From Candidatus Binatia bacterium (GTDB lineage: Bacteria; Desulfobacterota; Binatia; UBA1149; CAITLU01), in assembly GCA_036493895.1 (NCBI GenBank), contig DASXOZ010000006.1, forward strand, positions 1 to 64,000: a stretch of 64,000 nucleotides of DNA. Direction: 5' to 3'. The notes below the pieces were generated by a model, which was given only the letters and a program-made list of their open reading frames with translations, did not search any database and had not been told where the DNA came from. Positions 44,500-53,388 of this stretch are shown piece by piece (positions within the stretch are counted from its first letter, which is position 1; every line of letters begins with the position of its first letter). The position numbers and the translations under genes were made by a program.

Positions 44500-44988
44500 T
44501 CAGCGGATCCGGAACGTCGCAGCGCGCGAGCGAATGCGTGGCGCGGCGCCGTCGAGCTCGATGAACCTGGCGATACGGTAATAGGCAGGCCTGAGGAAGC
44601 GGGCGCGCAGGCGGCCGCGCTCGCGACGATCCACCGTGCAGTAGAGCACGTCGTCGCTGCCGATCTCGAGCGTCGAGCAGTCGAGCGGCTCGCTGATGCC
44701 GTCGTTGGTGCGGATCACGAAGCCGGAGTCCGGATCCCCGTCGATGCCGGAAACCACCAGCGGCGTATCCTCGACGATGACGCTCTGGCGATCGACCCCG
44801 ACGTCGAGCAGCCAGCCCGTGTAGCGCGCAAGGCTCTCGGCGTTTTCGCGGTCGTCCCTGCGGATGCTCTGCGAGAAAAGAAGCTGGATTCGCGTGTTGC
44901 GGATGCGCTCGTCGTCGGCGTACCAGGCGCCGTCCCTGTGGAACGAGATGGTGTAGCCGCCGACCGGCCAGAATCCTGCTTGCGGCAT
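44500..44988 (-). CDS. DUF1285-like protein
   Basis: A 162-residue protein with a pattern close to DUF1285: ISFHRDGAWYADDERIRN (the W-x-x-DG region), a helix IQLLFSQSIRRD, then LLDVGVDRQSVIVEDTPLVV and VIRTNDGISEPLD. The last 40 residues are unlike the usual family end. DUF1285 proteins are small cytoplasmic unknowns, sometimes near fatty-acid or stress genes. Here it sits between fbp (36 bases upstream) and trmL (30 bases downstream), probably in one transcript. No function is assigned. Confidence 0.55.
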   Translation of the reverse strand: MPQAGFWPVGGYTISFHRDGAWYADDERIRNTRIQLLFSQSIRRDDRENAESLARYTGWLLDVGVDRQSVIVEDTPLVVSGIDGDPDSGFVIRTNDGISEPLDCSTLEIGSDDVLYCTVDRRERGRLRARFLRPAYYRIARFIELDGAAPRIRSRAATFRIR

Positions 44989-45024
44989 GGCTTCCTGCGC
45001 TGCGGCCGCCAGGATCGGGTGGGA

Positions 45025-46044
45025 TCAGGTGGCGGCGTACCTGCGCCTGTAGCCGAGATACTCGTCGACGTCCACGCGGCTGCCGATCACGAGCGCCACC
45101 CGGTGATGGATGCCGGTCGGCACGATCTCGAGCACGTCGTCATCGATCGCAACGGCGTTGCCTCCCGCCCGCGTCTGCAGGAACGCCATCGGGTTGCACT
45201 CGTACATGAGGCGCAGCTTGCCGCGCGGCGCCTCGCCGGGACGCGGCGCGTTGGCCGGGTACAGGAACACGCCGCCCTTCAGCAGGTTGCGGTGGAAATC
45301 GGCGACGAAGGAGCCGACGTAGCGGGACGTGTAGGGACGGCCCGCGCCGCCGCCGGGATCGCGCAGGGACTGCACGTACTGCCTGGTCGGCTCGTCCCAG
45401 CTCGACCAGTTGCCTTCGTTGCAGCTGTAGATCTTGCCGCGCTCGGGCGTGCGGATCTCCGGATGCGAAAGCCGGAACTCGCCGGTGGAGGGCTCCAGTG
45501 TGAAACCATTCACACCGTTACCGGCCGCGAAGACGAGCATCGTGCTGGTGCCGTAGAGAAAATAACCTGCCGCGACCTGCTCGCGCCCCGGCTGCAGGAA
45601 GTCCTCGAGGGTGGCGGGCCCGCTTTTCGTGCGGCGCCGGTAGATCGCGAAGATCGTCCCGATGCTCACGTTGACGTCGATGTTGGAGGATCCGTCGAGC
45701 GGGTCGAAGAAGACGAGGTGTTCGGCTTCTTCTCCGGCAGACGACGGCGCGATGATGTCCTCGGCTTCCTCGGAAGCCATGCCGCAGACCACGCCCGATT
45801 TGCGCAGCCCCTCCACCAGCAGGTCGTTGGCGTAGACGTCGAGCTTCTGGACGGCCTCGCCGTGCACGTTTCGCGCATCGGTGCGCCCGAGGATGCCGAC
45901 GAGCCCGGCACGATTGACCTCGTGCACGATGGCGACCGCGGCCGTCGCCAGCTCCAGCAGCACCGCCGCCACGCCATGCTCGGTTGGAGCATTGCCGCCG
46001 ACGCCCAGAAGATGGCCTCGCAGCGATTCGCCGATCTGTTCCAT
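45025..46044 (-). CDS. fbp: Fructose-1,6-bisphosphatase, class I
   Basis: A 339-residue enzyme that removes the 1-phosphate of fructose 1,6-bisphosphate in gluconeogenesis. The metal-binding motif FFDPLDGSSNIDVNVSIG and the upstream MASEEAEDII carry the conserved acidic residues; GKLRLMYECNPMAFL near the C-terminus binds the sugar phosphate. Length matches other class I enzymes. AGGACGGG precedes the ATG. It heads a three-gene unit with the DUF1285-like gene and trmL; the class I aldolase at 51.3 kb is the logical partner in the pathway. Confidence 0.95.
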   Translation of the reverse strand: MEQIGESLRGHLLGVGGNAPTEHGVAAVLLELATAAVAIVHEVNRAGLVGILGRTDARNVHGEAVQKLDVYANDLLVEGLRKSGVVCGMASEEAEDIIAPSSAGEEAEHLVFFDPLDGSSNIDVNVSIGTIFAIYRRRTKSGPATLEDFLQPGREQVAAGYFLYGTSTMLVFAAGNGVNGFTLEPSTGEFRLSHPEIRTPERGKIYSCNEGNWSSWDEPTRQYVQSLRDPGGGAGRPYTSRYVGSFVADFHRNLLKGGVFLYPANAPRPGEAPRGKLRLMYECNPMAFLQTRAGGNAVAIDDDVLEIVPTGIHHRVALVIGSRVDVDEYLGYRRRYAAT

Positions 46045-46179
46045 GGTCCCGTCCTGGAGCCGCCCTCGCACCCCTGCCCTGCGCCCGCGGCGCCGCACTA
46101 AAGCGGACCGGCCAACCGTCCACAAGCGCTCGCGTGCAGCCCGCGCACAAATGGCGTGGGCTGCGCCGTGGACCCGGAG

Positions 46180-46374
46180 CCTGCCGGCAGGTTGCGGAAA
46201 ACCGGCTAGCAGGCTGCGGAAAAACCCCTCCCGTCGGCCCGCACGCCGCTTACACGCGACACCGGCGTTGCGAAAACTTGCTGTAGTCCGCAGCTACAGC
46301 GGCGTTTTCGCGCCTTGGTGTCGCGCGCAATCGACGCACGGACCTCGGTCCGGAGTTTTTCCGCAACCTGCTAG
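46180..46374. repeat. Structured inverted-repeat element (REP/MITE-like) with nested hairpins
   Basis: A 169-base element is bounded by CTAGCAGGCTGCGGAAAAAC on the left (from 46206) and GTTTTTCCGCAACCTGCTAG on the right, near-perfect inverted repeats. Inside is an imperfect palindrome (46256-46324) with paired blocks GCGACACC/GGTGTCGC, GCGAAAAC/GTTTTCGC and GCTGTAG/CTACAGC, and a small perfect hairpin CGGACC-TC-GGTCCG (46339-46352). Just left, CCTGCCGGCAGG and a third arm GCAGGTTGCGGAAAACC mark a partial extra copy. The right end supplies the stop codon (TAG) of the Asp-box gene. No transposase is encoded within it. Confidence 0.7.
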
Positions 46375-47840
46375 TGCTTCGAGTTGTTCGAAGGCGGCCC
46401 GGCGATCTCGCGCCCGAAGCGGCCGCTGGCGATCAGGATGTCGCGGTTGTGCCCGATGACTTCGCCGAAGGTTTCGGTCGACGACCATGCGGTGATCCAC
46501 AGTCCGCTGCGGTCGGTCGCGATCGACGGGGCGATATCCTCGCCGCGGTCGGTGTCGGCGTTCGTATTGAGAGGAACGGCGGGGGTCCAGGTCGCGCCGG
46601 CATCGCGCGACATCTCGACGAGCAGATCCGCGTCGGCTCCGCGCCCTCCGCGCTTGTCCCACGACACCCACGTCGTGACCCAGTTGCCCGATCCGTCCAC
46701 CGCGATCTCCGGCGTCTCGTCGTCGCCGGTGTCCACGGCGGCCTGGCTGTTGAGCGGGGCACGTTTCGTCCACGTGCGGCCGCCGTCGCTCGAGCGCACG
46801 TAAAGAATGTCGCGGTCGCGGCCGATCGTCTCGCCGAGGCTGTCGGAAGACGCCCACGCGCAGATCCAGTTGCCGCGGCGATCGGTTCCGAGTCGAGGCC
46901 CGAAATCGGGCCGGTCGTCCTCGTCCGTGCCGGAGAGCACCTGCGGAGTGTTCCATGTCGCGGCGTCGTCGCTCGAGCGCGCAACCAGCACTCCGCGCTG
47001 GATCCTGCCGGTATCGCGCGAAGGACCACCCGACGACCAGCCGACCAGCCATGTGCCGTTGCTGTCGGTCACGATGCGCGGGTGCGTATCGAAAGCCGTG
47101 TCGTTCCTGGCCGCAGCGTCGACGACGGCGGGCGCGGTCCACGATTTCAAAGGATCGTTGGAGACCGCGAACAGGATGTCGCGATCGCCGCCCTTCGTGT
47201 TGCCGAGAGTGTCGCTCGACTGCCAGACGACAACCCAGCGTCCTTTGCCGTCGGTCGCGATGTCGGCGGCCTCGTCATCGCCCCAGTCGGTCGCGGCGTT
47301 GCTGTTGAGATTGCGAGGGGGGCTCCACGTGAGCGCGTTGTCGGTGGACACCGAATAATGGATGTCCCGGTCGCGCCGCGAAGTGCCGGCCAGGTCCTCG
47401 GTGGACGACCAGACGACGACCCAGGTTCCCTTGCCGTCGGTTGCCAGCGCCGGTTGCCGATCCTCGGCGGAATCGGTCACGAAGGTCTCGCTCACCGGAC
47501 GCGGCGCACTCCAGTGGGCGCCGTCGTCCGAGCTGCGCGAATAGACGATGTCGGTGTCGTGGCCGAGGCCCATGTCGACGGCCCCGTCGACCTGCCAGAC
47601 GATGACCCAGACGGCGCCGACGCCGGAGGCGATGCGGGGAAGCTCATCGTTGTGGGTATCGTCCTTGGCCGCGAGGTCGAGGACCCGCGGCGGCTCGAAG
47701 CTCGGAACCTGGGCGAGGCAGACTGCAGCGGGGACGAGCACGCACAGAAGGGCCAGGAGCCCAAAGCGGAAGCGCTTTTGCTCATATGGGGGCGAAAATC
47801 TACGCAGGGGAACGAAAGCCAGTAGGGCGGACGGCACCAT
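46371..47840 (-). CDS. Secreted Asp-box (BNR/sialidase-fold) protein
   Basis: A 489-residue protein with an N-terminal signal segment (FRFGLLALLCVLVPAAVCLAQ). The mature chain is a six-bladed propeller type with Asp-boxes at each turn: SSDDGAHWS, STDNALTWS, SNDPLKSWT, SSDDAATWN, SSDGGRTWT and SRDAGATWT. Between them lies a repeated strand pattern, DGKGTWVVVWSS. The catalytic Arg triad and Tyr/Glu of true sialidases are not evident, so this is better called a sialidase-fold protein than a sialidase. It terminates at a TAG inside the inverted-repeat element, suggesting that the original C-terminus was slightly altered. Confidence 0.8.
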   Translation of the reverse strand: MVPSALLAFVPLRRFSPPYEQKRFRFGLLALLCVLVPAAVCLAQVPSFEPPRVLDLAAKDDTHNDELPRIASGVGAVWVIVWQVDGAVDMGLGHDTDIVYSRSSDDGAHWSAPRPVSETFVTDSAEDRQPALATDGKGTWVVVWSSTEDLAGTSRRDRDIHYSVSTDNALTWSPPRNLNSNAATDWGDDEAADIATDGKGRWVVVWQSSDTLGNTKGGDRDILFAVSNDPLKSWTAPAVVDAAARNDTAFDTHPRIVTDSNGTWLVGWSSGGPSRDTGRIQRGVLVARSSDDAATWNTPQVLSGTDEDDRPDFGPRLGTDRRGNWICAWASSDSLGETIGRDRDILYVRSSDGGRTWTKRAPLNSQAAVDTGDDETPEIAVDGSGNWVTTWVSWDKRGGRGADADLLVEMSRDAGATWTPAVPLNTNADTDRGEDIAPSIATDRSGLWITAWSSTETFGEVIGHNRDILIASGRFGREIAGPPSNNSKH

Positions 47841-47886
47841 CCGAGCGACACTAGCCCATCAATGCGGGGCAACCAATAAGCTTCCT

Positions 47887-47931
47887 GAGGCAATGCCTTT
47901 GCTTGCGCCCCCCAAAAGGGCATTTGCCTTA
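47887..47931. promoter_or_regulatory. Inverted repeat in the divergent promoter region before the TetR gene
   Basis: AGGCAATGCCTTTGC and AAAAGGGCATTTGCCT are imperfect inverted repeats separated by about 10 bases in the 234-base gap between the Asp-box gene and the TetR gene. The stretch is locally less GC-rich, with AATTAATC close by. It is a reasonable operator candidate for autoregulation, but unproven. Confidence 0.35.
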
Positions 47932-48074
47932 TGGCGTCCTTTGTAATTAATCTTGCCTCATCCGGAGGATCACCGGCTCGGCCGGAGGGGAGCCGCCGGA
48001 ACCAAGCGCGCCAGTCTGCGCCGCCCATTCATGCAGGCGCAGCGGCAAAGGAGGGCCCGAACCTCGGTTCGGGA

Positions 48075-48737
48075 ATGGACGCAATGACAGGCGAAACCCC
48101 AGCCCGCCGCCGCGGGCGCACTTCGAAGATCTCGCGGGAACGGATCCTCGACGCCTCGCTGGTCGAGTTCGCCAAGCACGGTTACGAGGGAGCCACGACC
48201 GCCTCGGTTGCGCGCCGCATCGGTGTGACGCAGCCGCTGATCCACTACCATTTCGGATCCAAGGAAGCGCTGTGGCGGGCCGCCGTCGAGCTCGGCTTCA
48301 GCCAGATGGCGCAACTCCTCGACGGAGTCGCCACCGACGGCGCGGAGCTCGATCCGCGCGAGCGGCTGCGCCGGGTCGCCGGCCGCTTCGTCCACTTCAG
48401 CGCCAAGCACCCGGAAGTCAGTCGCCTGATCATCGCCGAGTCGGCAGTGCCGGGGCCGCGCCTGGAATGGATGACCGACAAGCACCTGAGGCCGCTGATC
48501 CGCCGTGTCGAGGAGACGTTCCGCGCCGCGCGCGACGCCGGCATCGTCAAGAACCTCTCTCTCGAATCGCTGATCTTCGTTTTCCTTGGTGCTCTTCCTC
48601 ACTTCTTCGACGGAGCGCCGCTGATCGGGCTGCTGTGGGGAATCGATCCGGCTTCGTCCGAGCACGTGACGGAGTATGCCGACACCCTGGTCGAGGTTCT
48701 GACGGCCGGCCTTCTGGTGCCGAGCGCCACAAGCTGA
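48075..48737 (+). CDS. TetR-family transcriptional regulator
   Basis: A 220-residue regulator. The helix-turn-helix lies at about residues 18-65: RERILDASLVEFAKHGYEGA followed by TTASVARRIGVTQPLIHYHF. The C-terminal helical ligand domain has HPEVSRLIIAESAVPGPRLE, a pattern common in TetR proteins. The ligand is unknown. It is divergent from the Asp-box gene and 196 bases before gltA; either could be a target, as could its own promoter through the inverted repeat upstream. Confidence 0.9.
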   Translation: MDAMTGETPARRRGRTSKISRERILDASLVEFAKHGYEGATTASVARRIGVTQPLIHYHFGSKEALWRAAVELGFSQMAQLLDGVATDGAELDPRERLRRVAGRFVHFSAKHPEVSRLIIAESAVPGPRLEWMTDKHLRPLIRRVEETFRAARDAGIVKNLSLESLIFVFLGALPHFFDGAPLIGLLWGIDPASSEHVTEYADTLVEVLTAGLLVPSATS

Positions 48738-48932
48738 GACGGCGCACAGCGCCGTCGCCGTCTTCGCGCTGCCCGTTCGTCGTCGTCGCGAGCGCTGCCG
48801 CGCACTTTTCCCAGCATTTTCCAGCCATTCGCGCGCTCCGCGGCGATTGAACGGTTGCCCTGCCCTGCTAAGGTCGCGCCAAACGCGACGAGCAAGAGGG
48901 ACCAGCAACGAGGACCAGAGGGAGCAGCCGAA

Positions 48933-50264
<1,332 letters not shown>

Positions 50265-50271
50265 AGCCGGC

Positions 50272-51282
50272 GTGACCGAGTCGCTGCCACCGGTCGACGC
50301 GGTACTGCTGCTGTCGTTCGGCGGCCCGGAGCGCCCGCAAGACGTGATGCCGTTCCTCGAGAACGTCGCGCGCGGGCGAAATATCCCGCGCGCACGCCTC
50401 GAAGTCGTCGCGCAGCACTATCTCGGCTTCGGCGGCCGCAGCCCGATCAACGACGAATGCCGGCGCATCCTTTCGGCGCTCGAAGCCGAGCTGGCCGCGC
50501 GCGGCCCGCACCTGCCGCTGTACTGGGGCAACCGCAACTGGCACCCGCTGCTCGCCGACACCGTCGCAGCGATGGCCCGCGACGGGGTGCGCCGCGCGGT
50601 CGCGATCGCGACGTCCGCGTTCAGCTCGTACTCGTCGTGCAGGCAGTATCTCGAGGACATCGAGAAGGCCCGCGCCGCCGTCGGCGCTTCGGCTCCGCGG
50701 ATCGAAAAGCTGCCCCCGTTCTGGAACCACGCGTTCTTCCTCGAGACGATGGTCGAGCATGCGCGTGCCGCGCTCGGCAGCGCCGCACTCGAGCCGTCGG
50801 CGACGCGACTGGTATTCACTGCGCATTCGATCCCGTCGGCGATGGCCGCGCGCTGCGACTACGAAGCCGAGCTGCGCGAAGCATCACGCATGGTCGCTCT
50901 TGCGGCCGCGCCGTCGCTCGCGTGGGACCTTGCGTGGCAGAGCCGCAGCGGTCCGCCGCAAGTGCCGTGGCTGGAGCCGGACGTCTGCGATCACCTGCGC
51001 ACGATTGCGGCAAGCGGCATCTCGCGCGTGGTGCTGGTGCCGATCGGCTTCGTCGTCGATCACATGGAAGTCGTCTACGACCTGGATACGGCGGCGGCCG
51101 AAGTCGCGCGCGAGTGCGGCATCGCGCTGTCACGCGCAGCGTGCGCCGGAGCGGATCCGCGCTTCATCGCGGGACTGAGGGACCTCGTCGCGGCGCATCA
51201 AGGCGGCGACGCCGTTGCCGTGCTCGGCTCGTCGGCGCGGCGGCCGTTTCCGTGCGCGCAGGACTGTTGCCTGCCGCACTGA
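50272..51282 (+). CDS. hemH: Ferrochelatase, actinobacterial/coproporphyrin type with possible [2Fe-2S] cysteines
   Basis: A 336-residue enzyme inserting iron into the heme precursor. Catalytic His185 is in FTAHSIPSAM and Glu266 in VVDHMEVVYDLD. The N-terminal stretches LLLSFGGPERPQDVMPFLEN and YLGFGGRSPINDECRRIL look like those of actinobacterial coproporphyrin ferrochelatases, unlike the proteobacterial enzyme. Cys123 in SSYSSCRQY and the C-terminal cluster CAQDCCLPH (328, 332, 333) match the four-Cys layout of [2Fe-2S] ferrochelatases. If so, heme would be made by the coproporphyrin route. The start is a GTG seven bases after gltA. Confidence 0.9.
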   Translation: MTESLPPVDAVLLLSFGGPERPQDVMPFLENVARGRNIPRARLEVVAQHYLGFGGRSPINDECRRILSALEAELAARGPHLPLYWGNRNWHPLLADTVAAMARDGVRRAVAIATSAFSSYSSCRQYLEDIEKARAAVGASAPRIEKLPPFWNHAFFLETMVEHARAALGSAALEPSATRLVFTAHSIPSAMAARCDYEAELREASRMVALAAAPSLAWDLAWQSRSGPPQVPWLEPDVCDHLRTIAASGISRVVLVPIGFVVDHMEVVYDLDTAAAEVARECGIALSRAACAGADPRFIAGLRDLVAAHQGGDAVAVLGSSARRPFPCAQDCCLPH

Positions 51283-51300
51283 CCGGGCCGCCGCAAAGGC

Positions 51301-52221
51301 CTACGGCTGGTAGATTTTCATCACTTCGGCCAGGAACTTGAGCGAATCTGCCTTCGGTCTCTGGAAGCTGTTGCGGCCGATGATGGAGCCGAAGCCGCCG
51401 CCGTCGCGAATGCCCTTGCACTCCTCGAAGACTTTCTCGTCGCTGCCCTTGGCGCCGCCCGAGAAGATCACGATGCGCCTGCCGCCGAACGACGAGTCGA
51501 CGACGTGGCGCACTCTTTCGGCGAGAGTCGCGACGGGGATCTTTTCCTTCTCGTAGACCTTCTTCGCTTCGGCCTGCTCGATGTGCGCCGTCGGCGGTTT
51601 TACCTTGAGGATGTTGGCGCCGAGCTGCGCGGCGATCTGCGCGGCGTACGCGGTGACGTCGATCGCCGTCTCTCCTTCCTTGGAGATGCCCGAGCCGCGC
51701 GGATACGACCAGACGACGACGGCGAGGCCGTTGGCCTTGGCCTCGCGACTGAGCTCGGCGAGCACTTCGTACATGCCCTGGAACTGTGCCGAGCCCGGAT
51801 AGATCGTGTAACCGATTGCCGAGCAGCCAAGGCGCAGCGCGTCCTGCACCGACCCGGTCACCGACGGCGTCGGATCGGATCCGTCGGGTGCCAGCGAGTC
51901 GTGGTTGTTGAGCTTGAGGATCAGCGGGATGTCGCCGGCAAACTCGGCAGCGCCGCCTTCGATGAACCCGAGCGGTGCTGCGTAGGCGTTGCAGCCGGCG
52001 TCGATCGCGAGCTGGAAATGATAGCGGGGATCGTAGCCCGGCGGATTCGGAGCGAAGCTGCGCGCCGGCCCGTGCTCGAAACCCTGGTCCACCGGAAGGA
52101 TCACGAAGCGCCCCGTGCCCGCGAGCTTTCCGGTGTTCATGATGCGCGCCAGGTTGGCGAGCACGCCCGGATTTTCTCCCGCGTACCAGCCGAGGATTTC
52201 CTTTACTCTTGCGGTCGCCAT
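51301..52221 (-). CDS. fbaB: Fructose-bisphosphate aldolase, class I (DhnA/FbaB type)
   Basis: A 306-residue Schiff-base aldolase cleaving or forming fructose 1,6-bisphosphate. Family features are VILPVDQGFEHGP near residue 40, VVVWSYPRGSGIS, the Schiff-base lysine in ANILKVKPP, and the phosphate-binding loops VIFSGGAKGSD and GGFGSIIGRNSFQRP. Length fits this type. A GGGAGAGG about 14 bases before the ATG is the likely ribosome site. It converges on hemH, 18 bases apart. With FBPase 5 kb away it would form the gluconeogenic pair. Confidence 0.93.
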   Translation of the reverse strand: MATARVKEILGWYAGENPGVLANLARIMNTGKLAGTGRFVILPVDQGFEHGPARSFAPNPPGYDPRYHFQLAIDAGCNAYAAPLGFIEGGAAEFAGDIPLILKLNNHDSLAPDGSDPTPSVTGSVQDALRLGCSAIGYTIYPGSAQFQGMYEVLAELSREAKANGLAVVVWSYPRGSGISKEGETAIDVTAYAAQIAAQLGANILKVKPPTAHIEQAEAKKVYEKEKIPVATLAERVRHVVDSSFGGRRIVIFSGGAKGSDEKVFEECKGIRDGGGFGSIIGRNSFQRPKADSLKFLAEVMKIYQP

Positions 52222-52490
52222 TGCTCGTGTTGCCTCTCCCGGTTGAAACTTCTGCGCCGCGATCGGTCGCGGCAGCAACCGCGGCCTCTTAGCCACACTG
52301 GCGGGGCGGAGCAAGCGCGGTCCGGCGGAGTCTCGCCGCGACGCAAGCTCCAGAGCGGAAGTGGCGCGGCCGCCGCAGCGAGTTGGCAGCAAGCGCCTGA
52401 CGCGCCGGGCGAGCTTCGCAGGATGGCGGGCAGCTTGACAACGCCGCGTCCGCAGTGAGACTTCCTGTGCGCGCCGCGCCGCGCCAACGG

Positions 52491-53366
52491 ATGCGAACCA
52501 GCTGCGAAAACCCGTCCGTCCAGCACCCGTCGACCGATGCGCGCGTCCGCGTCGCGTCGCTGGTCGCAGCCGCCTTCTTGCTGATGGTGCCGTCGCTCGC
52601 GCTCGCACTCGCCGACGCACCGGCCTCGGTCGCTCCGGGGCCCGAGAAAGTCGAGACCACGTTCAAGAGCGTCGATGCGACGGTTTCCGCGCAATGGGAA
52701 TTTCCCGCGCACACGCCGGCGCCCCTGGTCGTGCTGATTCCCGCGTCCGAAGCGGTCGATCGTGACGGGTTGCCCCCGGGGTACGGCGGGGATCCCGCCA
52801 CCGGCATCTACGCCCAGCTTGCGCGCAAGCTGCTGGACGCCGGCTTCGCGGTGTTCCGCTACGATTCGCCCGGCACCGGCCGCAGCAGCTCCGGACAGTT
52901 CTGCACCGTGCGCTCGACTGCGCTCGAGGCTTACACGCGCGCCGTCGACAATCCGAAAGTCGATCCTGCGCACGTCTTCCTGCTCGGGCACAGCGCGAGC
53001 ACCGATGCGGTGGTCGGCATCTACCCGCGCTACGCCGCGGTGCGGCCGCCGGCCGGCGTCGTGCTGCTGGCGAGCATCGTCGGCGAAACCGACATCGTTC
53101 GCGTCGACGCGCCGACGCTGATCGTCGTCAGCGACAAGACTCCCGACGAGATCTACCAGCACGGCCAGTTCCCCACCGACGCGCGCAACCGCTTCAGCGA
53201 AAAGAAGCTGGAAACTTCGCTCGTGACGGTGCCGGGCGCCGAAGTGACGCTGCTGTCGCCGGTCGACAAGAACGGCGGCGGCAAGCAGTACTCGATCGAT
53301 CCGCGTGCCGTCAGCGCAACGCTCGACTGGCTGCGCGGCAAGCTCGGCCTGCCGATTCGAAGCTGA
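52491..53366 (+). CDS. Secreted alpha/beta hydrolase
   Basis: A 291-residue protein with an internal signal segment (RVASLVAAAFLLMVPSLALALADA). The body is an alpha/beta hydrolase: LVVLIPASEAVDRDG at the oxyanion strand, YDSPGTGRSS, the nucleophile elbow LLGHSASTDAVV with Ser, and APTLIVVSDKTPDE as the acid strand. A catalytic His is not obvious in the last 60 residues (candidate region TLLSPVDKNGGGKQ has none), so activity is uncertain. An in-frame GTG 12 codons upstream could be the start. The gene stands alone between convergent neighbours. Confidence 0.7.
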   Translation: MRTSCENPSVQHPSTDARVRVASLVAAAFLLMVPSLALALADAPASVAPGPEKVETTFKSVDATVSAQWEFPAHTPAPLVVLIPASEAVDRDGLPPGYGGDPATGIYAQLARKLLDAGFAVFRYDSPGTGRSSSGQFCTVRSTALEAYTRAVDNPKVDPAHVFLLGHSASTDAVVGIYPRYAAVRPPAGVVLLASIVGETDIVRVDAPTLIVVSDKTPDEIYQHGQFPTDARNRFSEKKLETSLVTVPGAEVTLLSPVDKNGGGKQYSIDPRAVSATLDWLRGKLGLPIRS

Positions 53367-53388
53367 TCGCCGGGCTTTCCGCGTTGCG

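Noticed and set aside
47840..48075. Possible riboswitch in the region before the TetR gene
   Set aside because: The conserved cores of the c-di-GMP, SAM and cobalamin classes are not present; only an inverted repeat can be supported.
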